Notes under the pieces: model-generated
Told to the model about the DNA's origin: nothing
Database searches by the model: none
Seen by the model: the letters and a program-made list of their open reading frames with translations, nothing else
NCBI RefSeq assembly: GCF_024679245.1
Contig: NC_090178.1
Location: forward strand, 18,602,213 to 18,666,212
Length of the DNA stretch: 64,000 nucleotides
Reading direction: 5' to 3'
Source: Pseudorasbora parva
Taxonomy: Eukaryota > Chordata > Actinopteri > Cypriniformes > Gobionidae
Made by a program: the position numbers and the translations under genes
Part shown: positions 24,308 through 36,121 of the stretch, piece by piece
How positions within the stretch are numbered: the first letter of the stretch is position 1
How the letters are laid out: every line of letters begins with the position of its first letter

Positions 24308-25294
24308 GTTTTGTTTTTTCCGCCGATTTTTCCGGAAGTGCGCCCGCTTGCGCAATCCACATACGCTTATATTACAATCATTCGCGAACGTCACTTGTGT
24401 GGAAGTATTTTGCAATATGCGAGCAGGACTGGAAATGCAGAGCTACCTGTCTGAAGCACAGATACCAAGAAGCAAACAGCCGTTGGTGTACGGGCACACA
24501 AATACGTTAAGAGCCACTTTCCTGCACTCGCTAAAGTTGCGCAAGCTCCTCTCTGCGCCGTGCACAAGTGTAGATAGTGAGCACTTGTTCAGCTCAGCTT
24601 CTCACGTGTTGGAAGAGAAACGAAACAGACTAACTTGTGAGAGCCGAAATGCTTCTGTTTGTAAAAAAGAACATCCATGCTCTTGAAGTGAAATAGGCCT
24701 ACTATCAGTTAAGGATGATCATTTTTTTATTTTTTTTTATTTTACCTTACCTTAATTACATTGAATTAATTTGCTGTAGCATCTTTGTTTTCTTTGTTTT
24801 TTCATTGCACTAAACATTATTTGATTTAACATTTTTGGAACAATGTATTTATAAACTTTTTTAAATTATTTAATTAAATTATTTATTTTAATTTTAACTG
24901 GTAAAGACTTTTTTTTTCTTTAAACTGAATTTAAAAACAAATGCTGATTTAAGTTAATTCTTTGTTTGGATTGTTCAATGTGTGTTGATTGTGTTGTTTG
25001 GATTGCAGAATATGCATATGTTAAAGTTAATAGGTAATGTTAATTTTTAAATAGGTTCAACCTAATTTAATTTTCTATTAATTTCTATTAATTTCAGATT
25101 GCAAACTTGTTTTCATTGGCCAAAAGCCAAATTGGCCTATTAAATACCAAATAAACATCTTGTTCATGTATACTTTCTTTCTTTATTGTTTGTTTCTTAA
25201 AATAAAATAAAATAAAATCGGAAATCGGAATCGGCCACTTTGCCTGAAAAAAATCGGTATCGGAATCGGCCATGTAAAATCATGATCGGTGCAC
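24308..25294 (+). mobile_element. 5'-truncated hAT fragment inside Tc1 family B
   Basis: The insertion interrupts family B after attggttt and ends with the hAT-like terminus atgatcggtgcacccc. Subterminal atcggaatcggcc motifs repeat at 25,219-25,273. The expected left terminus is missing, and about 35 bp of the Tc1, present in the copy at 51,325-51,365, are lost at the junction. It keeps the 3' end of a hAT transposase. Confidence 0.8.
24417..24696 (+). pseudogene. hAT transposase C-terminal dimerisation domain remnant
   Basis: Residues YLSEAQIPRSKQPLVYG, then LLSAPCTSVDSEHLFSSAS and HVLEEKRNRLTCE match the C-terminal hAT dimerisation region found in ZBED-like transposases (known family pattern). 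A one-base frame change after LTCE restores AEMLLFVKKN and a stop at 24,694-24,696. The BED zinc finger and the catalytic RNase H-like core are absent. Non-functional. Confidence 0.85.
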
Positions 25295-25623
25295 CCCACA
25301 GTCACCAGATCTCAACCCAATAGAACATCTTTGGGAAGTGATGGAACGGGAGCTTCGTGCCCTGGATGTGCATCCCACAAATCTACATCAACTGAAAGAT
25401 GCTGTCCTATCAATATGGGCCAACATTTCTAAAGAATGCTTTCAGCACCTTGCTGAATCAATGCCACGTAGATTTAAGGCAGTTCTGAAGGCGAAAGGGG
25501 GTCAAACACAGTATTAGTATGGTGTTCCCAATAATCATTTAGGTGAGTGTATGATGGCTTGAGGATGAGTAAATCATGGGGTAATTTTCATTTTTGTGTA
25601 AACTATCCTTTTAAGACTTTGTC

Positions 25624-26114
25624 TTAAAGGGATAGTTCACCCAAAAATTTTAATTTGATGTTTATCTGCTCACCCCCAGGGCATCCAAGATGTAGGTGTG
25701 TTTGTTTCTTCGGTAGAACACAAATGAAGAATTTTTACTCCAACCTTTGCATGTATAATGCATGTCAATGAGGTGTATTTATGATTGCGCCTTTATGGAA
25801 GTAATGACATTGGGAATACTAGATGAGATTCATCTGATATGAGGTTAAAAAAAATTACATATATACTGTTTGGTTTCTTGCAGACACCATCACACTGATC
25901 ATTTTGTTTCGCCACGAGCCACAGGGTTTAATATGGATTTGTATGTCTATGTGTTTTTTACTCTCATAGTGACTCTCATAGAAAATACGAGCAATGGTTT
26001 GATTTAAAAATCTTAATTTGTGTTCTACTGAAGAAACAAACACACCTACATCTTAGATGCCTTGGGGTTAGATAAACATCTTTTTTTTAATTTTTGGGTG
26101 AACTATCCCTTTAA
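25624..26114. mobile_element. TTAA fold-back MITE 2 (491 bp, complete)
   Basis: The ends TTAAAGGGATAGTTCACCC and GGGTGAACTATCCCTTTAA are inverted copies. The arms mirror each other through gcatccaagatgtaggtgtg and its partner near 26,040. TTAA at both ends is the likely target duplication, as in piggyBac-type elements. It lies only 9 bp after MITE 1. Confidence 0.9.
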
Positions 26115-27603
26115 GTACTAGTATGACCAATCAGTATGAGTCATGGGGCTTTTTTTTTTTTAAATCAAATTAGGCCAATCTATGTTTTTATGACTTTAAT
26201 GAGTTATAAACAGTCTTAAGGGAAAAAATGACTAACTTGATGACTTTGATGACTAACTTGTAAGACTAGTGTTACCAGTTTATGCAACTGGCCCCTGGGC
26301 CAGGAAGACAAAACTACAAAACAAAAAGTGTAGCGTGAATATAGTGTATACTTGAGGCCCCGTTAACACCAGACATGTGTTTTCGGTCATGCAGTGTAGA
26401 CGAGGATCGTTTTCATTTTAAAATTCACTAGCGTAAACAGGGCCTGAGAGAGATCATGAATGTAACTTTTTGGAATTTGTGTATTATTTACCTGAAAAAA
26501 AATGTGAAAGCATTTACAAGTACAGTTTAATTAGTATGATTTAAATGTAAAACAAAATACACAAATCACCTTCACCCATTTCACAAACATTTTAAATGAT
26601 TTTCCATCACTCTCCTTCTCTCTAATTTTATCACGTGAATGCAAGCATCTTTTAAAACACCTTATGTTTCACCTTTTTTTCACAGCATCTTTCACACCAA
26701 GTATTTTTGCCACAGAACAACACATGTCAAACGAGGCTTAACTTTCACTGCTTCCTGGTTGTGATCCCTTCATTAAATGCTTCACAAATTGAGAGAAACT
26801 ACAGGAACCTGGAGAACCGAGAGAGGGTGTCATTTAGCTTTACCCAGCCGTATTTATGGTCCCCATGTTAAAAAGGTAAAAATGTTTTTGTTTTTTTAAT
26901 ATAAATAAAATGTATTATACTAATATAATATACTGTATATATAAAATATATAGTATACTGACATACAATTATAACCCTTTCACTTCCTCATGTTGGGAGA
27001 AAAAAATATTTATTATATAAGGTGCACAACACGACTGTATTGTACATGTCAGAGATACAGTGTCATGACAAATGTGTTTTTTTAACAGTACAAAAAAATA
27101 AACCTTAATGTTTTGTTATTTGTGTCGGATGAATTAAGACAATTTTGGTTTTGCCTAAAGAAGGAGTGAATTTTCTCTGTCCTGAAGCTAATAAACTTTG
27201 CTGTTGTCAAGACAACTGCTGTGGACAATTACTATAGCCTATATATCATTGCATGCAAACAATGTCTATATAGGATAAAAACTTGTCTAAAGCAAAGAAC
27301 TTCTAATGGAAAAAATGCCTCTATAGGCCAATCACCATGCTTCCAGTCAGAAGGAGAGAAAGTCTCAGTCAAGCAAAGGTGAGAAAAAGTAACATATTTC
27401 TGTTTATAAAAAGTAACAACGTAATGCAATTAGTGTCGTAACACAATATTGCAACACCCAGAAAAGAAAAGTACAAACCCTCTATGTGGGTTGTTATTAT
27501 TCTGCAATACAACAGCACTAATAAACCGTGCACTTAAGAGCTCGACAAGAAGGGGGGGCTGTCTGTCTTCACTCCTGAACCGAGCTCCAAAATAAACCTC
27601 AAG

Positions 27604-27614
<11 letters not shown>
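26115..27614. other. Non-coding stretch with a possible small inverted element
   Basis: At 26,355-26,452 aggccccgttaacacc and gcgtaaacagggcct are inverted and may bound a small old element. The rest is A+T-rich with no gene seen. Confidence 0.4.

Positions 27615-27674
<60 letters not shown>
27615..27674. repeat. (GA)n microsatellite
   Basis: About 29 GA units. Confidence 0.95.
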
Positions 27675-27676
<2 letters not shown>

Positions 27677-28108
27677 ATTAGTCCGCACCTACTCTCTGAA
27701 CTAATACAATAGCTGCACAACACCGAGGGACAAAAGGGACCTCGCTTGAAATGCCAGCCTTCAATATGCACCCAGCCAATCTGATATTTAACACGAGTGT
27801 TTGGAGATTTATTTTTGTTTTTGTGCGCTGTTGTTGATCAGATGAAGTGGAAGGAAAGAGAGAGAATGAGACAGAGAGAGAGAGAGAGGGAACAGGAGCA
27901 CAGATGAGTCTAACTAAACACAATAGATAAATACGGCGCAGCAGGGGAGCTGCTGTCAGGGGAGCAGTGCTGCTTTGTAGTGGAGAAGAAAAGATCTCTG
28001 GCAGATGAATGGATCCAGCGTCCAGCGGCGGGACTGACCCGGGGGAATCCACAGCCTCACCCACCCACTGAGGGGGCTCATGCTGGGGGAGGCAGGAGCA
28101 GCGAGTAC
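27675..28108. other. G+C-richer stretch, no gene seen
   Basis: It contains a second short GA-rich block near 27,870. Frames on both strands lack motifs. It may be unique host DNA. Confidence 0.35.
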
Positions 28109-28160
28109 CCCCCCCCCCCCCCCCCCCCCATACACACACACACACACCCACCCACCCACC
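28109..28160. repeat. C20 run with (CA)n and (CCAC)n
   Basis: About 20 C in a row, then short CA and CCAC repeats. It could form a G-quadruplex on the minus strand. Confidence 0.9.
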
Positions 28161-28715
28161 TCTGCAACGCACTCTTCACAAGGCATACAAATACACAAAC
28201 AGGCTAAATCTAATGAAACCTAATGAGCACTGAAAATCACAGTAGTGTGCAGTGCACAAGATGAGCTGCACAACAACAAATGAGTGTTACTGAGTATACA
28301 GCAAGTATAACGCTGAATTGGGTAGTTTCTGTAACACTAGTAACAACACCAAACAGGATCACAAACCTTTTCAAACACTTTTCAATCTACAACTGTTTGG
28401 ACTAACAGGAAGTTCCACACCAAACTCGTGCAAATAATTAAGCAATGGTTGCCCCGTTATGGTGAACAAACAAATAAAGAAATATCAAAAGTGCTAGAGG
28501 GCTTTGATTATTATATTTTAATAATAATATAATATTACAGTTGAATTTAATCATAATATTTAATATAAATTAAACATTTGTTATTTCATTACATTAATTT
28601 CATTCAAATGAATAATGAATTATTATTGCATTATTATTATTAAATTAAACATGTATTAGTGTTTTCATTACTGTACTTTTAAATTGTTTATATACACTGT
28701 ATATACTATCAATAT
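28161..28715. other. Non-coding A+T-rich stretch
   Basis: No gene seen. Long runs of TAAT-type sequence lie from 28,500. Confidence 0.4.
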
Positions 28716-29570
28716 AGTACAGGCCAAAAGTTTGGATACATTACTATTTGTAATGTTTTTGAAAGAAGTTTCTTCTGCTCATCAAGCCTGCATTTATTTG
28801 ATCAGAAATACAGAAGAACAATGTAATATTGTGATATATTATTGCAATTTAAAATATTTGTTTTTCAATGTATTATACTTTAAACTATCATTTATTTAGG
28901 TGATGCGAAGCTGAATTTTCAGGATCGTTACTCAAGTCTTCAGTGACATCCAGTCTATCACATGATCCTTCAGAAATCATTCTAATATTCTGATTTATTA
29001 TCAGTGTTGGAAACAGTTCTGCTGCCTAATATATTTTAAGAATAAAAGGTTTAAAAAAACTGCATTTATTCAAAATAAAAACATATTTTCAAATAATATA
29101 AATCTCCTTTACTTTCACTTTTTATCAATTTAACACATCCTTGCTGAATAAAGTTATTGATTTATTTAAAAAAAAATTTTTTTTTAAAACATTTGCTTCT
29201 TATTTTTATTTTACTTTTTATTCATCAAAGTATTATAAAAAAGTATCACAGGTTATGAAAAAATATGAAAGCAGCAGGACTGTTTCCATCTTTGAAAATG
29301 TTTCATCATATTAGAATGATTTCTGATATCATGTGACACTGAGGACTGGAGGAATGATACTGAAAATTCAGCTTTGCATCAGATAAATAAATGATCATTT
29401 AAAGTATAATAAATTGAAAACCAATTATTTAAAATTGTAATAATATATCACAACTTTTTTTTAAAAAGCTGTATTTTTCATCAAATAAATACAGGCTTGA
29501 TGAGCAAAAGAAACTTCTTTCAAAAACATAGTAATGTGTCCAAACTTTTTATTATATATATTGGGAGAAT
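28716..29570. mobile_element. Fold-back MITE family C, complete palindrome
   Basis: The two arms are inverted copies over most of their length. ccaaaagtttggatacatta and tttttgaaagaagtttcttc on the left match gtgtccaaactttttatt and gaaacttctttcaaaaacat on the right, and the gctgaattttcaggatc and gaaaattcagctttgcatc stretches are also paired. The turning point lies near 29,165 in an A/T run. No coding capacity. The transcript would fold into a long hairpin. Confidence 0.88.
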
Positions 29571-29857
29571 TATAATTAATAATTGTATTATTATTAAAAT
29601 ACAATAATATTATTAAAATTTTGTTTTATTTATATATATATATAATAACAACATTTTAATAATTGTATTATATTTTAATAATTATACAATTATTAAATAA
29701 TACACATATTATCTAAAACACTTGGACTCTTTTTAAAAAGCCATTACAAACAACTGAAACCATCACAAACACGTGAGCTAAACCCTAACTGACAATTACA
29801 AAGCTGGTCCATTTGCTTCCAGGAGGAAAGCTCCCACTGTGCCAATAGAAATGTGTA

Positions 29858-31144
<1,287 letters not shown>

Positions 31145-31345
31145 CAGGGCTTGACATTAAGCATGTTCATGTGCTTGTCCTTCGGACAAGTAAATCGTTC
31201 ATTCACTTGTCCGAGTAAAAAATGTGCTTGTCCGAAAAAAAGTTCGATATTTTTTAAAATTTTGCGTGCGTGTGTGTGTGTGTTGTAACTATAATTTATT
31301 CTGAATCTATATCGTCACCAGTGTTCAATCAGCTTTGATATATTT

Positions 31346-31377
31346 GATATATTTGATATATATATATCAAATATATC
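31346..31377. repeat. Perfect 32-bp A+T palindrome
   Basis: gatatatttgatatat followed by its exact reverse complement, with no spacer. It sits at the left edge of the reversed TTAA-element fragment. Confidence 0.95.
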
Positions 31378-31720
31378 GTCCACTGGAGGGCGCCTATGCA
31401 AAACAAATGCGTAGTTTGATGACGCAAAGTGTGAGCGCAGTATCTTGGGAGATGTGGTTTTCTCATCACAGCAGGTGGAAAATAGGACTCGGGCAGAAAT
31501 CACGTTCATGCATGCGGTTATTAACGTTACTGTAGTGTAAAGCAGAGCAGGACCGAGTTTTATGGACCTGAGCAAAGCTGCTGGAGCGATTGTTAAACAA
31601 ATACCCGCCTCGCGAATACCGGGACTTTTATTATGAAGGGACGGGACACATTCGCTGGGCGCCTGCACAGATCCGCTCTTCCGGTTATGATTTTGAGGTA
31701 ATGTAGCTCTGTTTATCACA
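31378..31720 (-). mobile_element. TTAA element fragment, reverse of the 62-kb copy
   Basis: The reverse complement matches 62,490-62,760, for example gtccactggagggcgc, gtcctgctctgctttacac and ttataataaaagtcccgg-type strings. The outer terminus is lost at the palindrome. Confidence 0.82.
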
Positions 31721-32539
31721 AGGGGGTAATCTAGCGCTCGGAAAGCGTTCCACCCCTAGGGGCTGCCATTGCTAACCAAGCCATCACCTGCTGTTAGCAT
31801 CCCATTGACTCCCATTCATTTTTGAGTCACTTTGACAGTGAATAACTTTACATCTGAGACGTTTAAAGACTCCATTTGTCCATTGTTTATTTCTAAAGAA
31901 ACACGACAATGTATAAAAGGCTCCATTACCTTGTATCTTACACTATCGCCCCGCAGAAGCTGTTTTTGTAAAAATAGGCTAACGATTGCGTCATAACCAA
32001 CGCGACCATGTCGCACAGTTGAGAAATTACCGTATAGACCTGAGGAGACGCTCGCAGGCAATCTTTTACTGTCTATGAGACAGTCGGGGGGACGTGGAGA
32101 CATGTCCTGGAGACTAGTCTGATAAAGTCAAGGGGGAAGAATGGGGAGAAGCCCATAGTGAGCCAATAGCAACGGGAGAAAATATTTAAACAACGTGATT
32201 CAGCTTTCGCTTTCCACATCTACTAGAAGACTCACAGCTGTCAGACAGGAGGCTCACGTCACCTCTACGTCGTCAAGCTCAGTCTGAGCCTGCGCAGTTC
32301 GCTCAGCCATCAGGAAGTGAGTGCCCCTAGGTTGACTTCATTCTTTCGCCGTTGACGTCAATGGGAACGCTCGGTCCATTTCTTTTACTGTCTATGGTTT
32401 ATCATCATCGTGCATTTTGATGATTTGCTAGTTATTTTTGTTTTCAGGCTCTTGTCCGTCGGGCAAGTAAAATTATTTTTCACTTATCCCTTCAAAAAAT
32501 CCACTTGAACAAGAAGACAAGCGTTAATGTCGAGCCCTG

Positions 32540-32865
32540 ATACTGTTCGATGGAAGGACATTCCATTGCCATATTTTTCAAAATAATAATAATAATTAAT
32601 AATAATAAAATAATAATTATTCTAAATGACTAGTATTTTCCAATTCGACTAGAGGCAGCACTACCTTTAAACGACTAGTTGGCTAGTCTTGCACATCCCT
32701 AATAATGTTATCATAATCATAATAATGTTATAAGTGTTATCCAAAAGGACACATGATATTGCTACAAAATGCACCTGTGATCGAAAAATACTGACCTTTG
32801 CACATGTCTGGGGCTCCTTCAGAGTCTTCTTTTTGAAACAGTATGTCACATGACTTACGAAAATT
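32540..32865. other. Non-coding stretch with a hAT-like terminus
   Basis: AATAAT-rich. At 32,630-32,700 gactagttggctagtcttgc and acatccctaat resemble the end of a hAT-like element; no partner end was found. Confidence 0.35.
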
Positions 32866-34160
32866 CAGTGGTGTAAAGTAACGAATTACAAATACTCTCC
32901 TTACTGTAATTGAGTAGTTTTTCTCAGGAATTGTACTTTTTTAAGTAGTTTAAAAACAGTGTACTTTTACTTGAGTACATTTTAAGTGCTGTATCGGTAC
33001 TTTTACTGCGCTATTTTCCCTAAACCTGCCGTCGCTACATTATATTTATTTATTTTCCTGTCAACGTGATTGGCTAAGACGAATAATCGGTCCTGTGTGT
33101 CCATGCGTCACGCGCGTGACTTCCGTCAAATTAACCATAGCGACCAGTGTGAGAGTGAGAGGCACGCGCGCTTTTATGAAAGGGGGTAGTGCAGGCTACT
33201 GTGCTGTATGATGACTGCAATCGTCAAATTGCCTTAAACAATTACTACAAATGTACCTCAGAATATTACATTTTCTAATACATGCATAAATAGTCTGTAT
33301 TCTGTTAGCGCTGTACAAGCTCGCGTTGCCATCTGCTGGAAACTCTTCATTTAGCTCGATTGTTTGCCAGGCTTCAAAGTGCGTTAGGCATTAACTGATG
33401 GTCACTGCTAGATCTTTGTCCCTTATTACGTCAATTTCGTTTAACATGTAAACACATTAAATCTGCTTTCTGTCAGCTTACTGAAGTGTAATGTAATGTG
33501 TTCTCACATGGCGATTTAAAATTGCAGGCCGTATATAGCAAATAACTTTTATGAAACATCAGATTTATTTTTTAATTCCAAGCAAAAATAATCAGTGGTG
33601 AAAACCATTTACTCGATGTTACTCGATTCGGATTTCTATTGTTTTTACAGAGAAAACGTCCATTTAAAATTAGAGCACGAATGCGTCTTGAAAAGAAAGA
33701 TTTTTTTATACATTTTTAACGTGAAATTGTTAATGTACAAAGCTTTGCAACCTTTTTTAATTAACTGCAAGAAAACCTCTACAGAATGGTTGTCTAAATG
33801 TTACCAGATTATTGGTTGATTTCTAAAATATTACAAGGCTATATTCTTAGTGCCAACAGTCAAAAATAAAACTAAATATTTAAAGAAATATTGAAATATT
33901 TTTTGGTGACATCATGTTTTTGTTCTTACTGAGAATCTTCAATTAAAGAGTAAGCTGCATTTTTAATTTGCAGGTTATAAGGTGGACTAACATTCATAGC
34001 ATAATACTCACTACTCTTGAGTACTTTTAAAACGTCTACTTTTTACTCCTACTTTGAGTAGTATTTAGGACAGGTACTTTTACTCTACTTAAATTACATT
34101 TTTTGACAAGTAACAGTACTTCTACTTGAGTATGCTTTTTCAGTACTCTTTTCACCACTG
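32866..34160. mobile_element. 1,295-bp hAT-like non-autonomous element
   Basis: The ends cagtggtgtaaagtaac and cttttcaccactg are inverted, and both arms are rich in TACTT/AAGTA motifs (acttttacttgagtac, gtacttttactctac). Flanks cgaaaatt and ccaaaatg agree at 6 of 8 positions, a possible old 8-bp TSD. No transposase was recognised; the 74-codon frame at 33,595 has no motif. Confidence 0.75.
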
Positions 34161-35501
34161 CCAAAATGCATAATGGTAGTGTTTTGACGAGAGCAGGCGT
34201 GTCGTGTAAAAGTCCTTCACAAATACCTTTTTTTTTAATGATAAAAGGTGAATAAAATGTAATTTCTATCTAATGTCTGAAATAACAAATCTAATATCTG
34301 ACGTCAACATCTGTATTTGGGGTGAAACGAACGATTCTCTGTAAAATTAAAAATCGAATCGTATGGTCCTCCACCCACGGATCGGCACGCACTTCATCTC
34401 ACATCTGATGAGGAATATTATTAGAGAAATCACAAGTCTTTCTGTCATAAAAATGTAAATAAGCTTAGTATAATCACTATATATGTAGGTATCATTGAAA
34501 ACATCGATACAATTATGCCCAAGTAGATTTTAAATACTTTTATTCCTTTTTTTGGATTTCGATTTTAAGCTGGGACAGTTAGCCGGAATGACATTTTGGG
34601 ATTTTTGAGCGCAATTGTTCCTCGAAGATGAATTACTTATAATAAATACTTACATTAGTAATTAAGTGGGGGGATGTCGAGTCATTTAATGTATTTGAAA
34701 AAAATTATATATTTTAAATATTATGAATATGTTTTGGACACCAGAATTGACACGGCACATCATTGACACTTTTTTTATTTATTCCTGTGATGTCAAAGCT
34801 GAATTTTCCAGTGTCACATGAACGCTCTTCATTTGGCGGTGGTAATGAGTCGAAGAGCATTATAACTTGTGAAGAGCTGCAGGCTGAAGCCACCTGAGAG
34901 AGTGCAGCACAACTAATAATGCAATAGATAAAAACAGACAGGCCTAAATCAGTTCATCATCCTCCTCCTCACAGTCACCCCATCATCACAATGCTTAATC
35001 TGTCAACTTGTGCGGTGTGTGTGAATGCTGAATTGCTAAAGTAGAGAAAGCATTGTAATTTTGTAGTTTGTGGCTATAGTGTAAGTGGGGATAACACTGA
35101 AATATACAAGTGTTATTCATATTTTCCACAACTCTTTCTCTGACTGCCTAGACTCACCAAACTGTCCACAATCAGCAAAATGAGTGTGTGAGTGCATCCA
35201 TTTGGTGAATGTGTACGTGTGTGTGAGTACTACAGTGAGATCAGGAGGTCTTTCCTTTCCACCCACTGGTGAAGGGCCTCACTGAAATCCTCTCACACCG
35301 CTGATATAGAATACTGCTGCTGGATTAGCATATGATTAGCATATCATTACCATATCATTACCTCCTCAGCACAGTTTGTGTTGGTGTGTACGGACAAGGT
35401 ATCGCCTCATCAAGAGATCCACGTCCTCCCTCACCTCTTTTACCGTTTCTCCATCTTTTTTTCTCTCCACGTCACTCAGTCTTTCTCCCTCTGTCTCTCA
35501 G
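34161..35501. other. Non-coding stretch
   Basis: A 45-bp MITE family C fragment (tttattcctgtgatgtcaaa) lies at 34,770-34,815. From about 34,830 the sequence is less A+T-rich and carries no transposon marks, possibly unique host DNA leading up to the exon candidate at 35,502. Confidence 0.4.
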
Positions 35502-35603
35502 GCAGAACCACGCTGGCAACAGCAGAGTGAAAGCGAGGCACTGGCAGGGTGATACAGGCACGTTCTTGTCTGCCCAGAGAATGGAAGCTCGCCGCAGAGC
35601 TAC
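35502..35603 (+). other. Candidate 102-nt host exon
   Basis: It is preceded by a long pyrimidine tract ending ctctgtctctcag and followed by GTGAGT (35,604-35,609), both close to consensus. The segment is 102 nt, a multiple of three, and is open in one frame: QNHAGNSRVKARHWQGD, then TGTFLSAQRMEARRRA. The other two frames hit stops. The protein is not one I recognise and no partner exon was identified, so it may be a lncRNA exon or chance. Confidence 0.3.
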
Positions 35604-36121
35604 GTGAGTAATCATACCCTTCTGAAAAACAGCGAAGACAAAAACACACATGCACACACTTCAGAAATAAACAAACACATTCTCTCCCAAGTGCTTACCT
35701 TTACCCAGACCTTAATGTTATTACAATTCTCTCCAAAATATAGCAAAAAAATACACACAAACAGCCAAGTCTCGATATAACAGCCTGGTAGTGACTGGCT
35801 GTCAGCAAGCGCTCTTATATGCACAAATAATAGGTAAAACAAAAAATAAACACAGTTCCAGTTGTAGTTTTTTTTTGTCCTGCGGTTTTAGTAACACACC
35901 TGTGTGCAATCCCTCGAATGACGCGTTTTATGTCTCAGTAATGCTAGGTCTGCCGTCTATAAACACACTTAAAATGCACATACAGTTTAGAATGCAAGTG
36001 TCATACAATAAAAGTACCAAATTTGTATTCGGTTCTCACCCTACAGAAATACTAGTCAATATATTTTAATCAAAGATCAGCTTTTATATTATACAGTGGT
36101 TGGAAAAAAATGTGTGGACAC
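35604..36121. other. Non-coding stretch, no gene seen
   Basis: Mixed composition, with no recognised repeat until MITE 3 begins at 36,122. Confidence 0.35.

Larger units (their letters stand above)
23542..25517 (+). pseudogene. Tc1 transposase pseudogene (family B)
   Basis: Transposase of a second Tc1 lineage. ATG at 23,542 opens MGKKGDLSNFERGMVVGARR, an N-terminal helix-turn-helix with GFSRTTISRVYKEW. The 162-codon frame reaches the first catalytic motif AWSDESRF and then breaks; the next frame resumes at GRVRIWRK and carries VMVWGMFSWH and the second Asp in FQQDNTQCHK. The third acidic residue lies beyond the hAT insertion in LNPIEHLWEVMERELR, followed by the C-terminal SMPRRFKAVLKAKGG and the stop at 25,515-25,517. 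At least one frameshift plus the insertion inactivate it. Confidence 0.92.
23473..25549 (+). mobile_element. Tc1-like element, family B, interrupted
   Basis: Bounded by TA at 23,471-23,472 and 25,550-25,551. The ends are cac..gctcacctaacggattatt and aataatcatttaggtgagtg, short inverted repeats unlike the long ones of family A. It carries a broken transposase, and a 0.99-kb hAT piece lies inside it (24,308-25,294). Confidence 0.9.
22994..25614. mobile_element. TTAA fold-back MITE 1, host of Tc1 family B
   Basis: The left arm begins TTAAAGAGATAGTTCACCC (22,994); the right arm ends AACTATCCTTTTAA (25,614). The arms are inverted copies: ccctcaagccatccaaggtg at 23,030 mirrors gatggcttgaggatga at 25,553, and the cagacgaatacaatcaga stretch near 23,070 mirrors the one just before 23,470. 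The Tc1 element at 23,473-25,549 sits in the right arm. The unbroken MITE would be about 540 bp. Confidence 0.85.

Noticed and set aside
27430..28198. Minus-strand frames of 113 and 164 codons
   Set aside because: The Ser-Leu runs and Gly runs come from the GA tract and the C20 run; the remainder has no motif.
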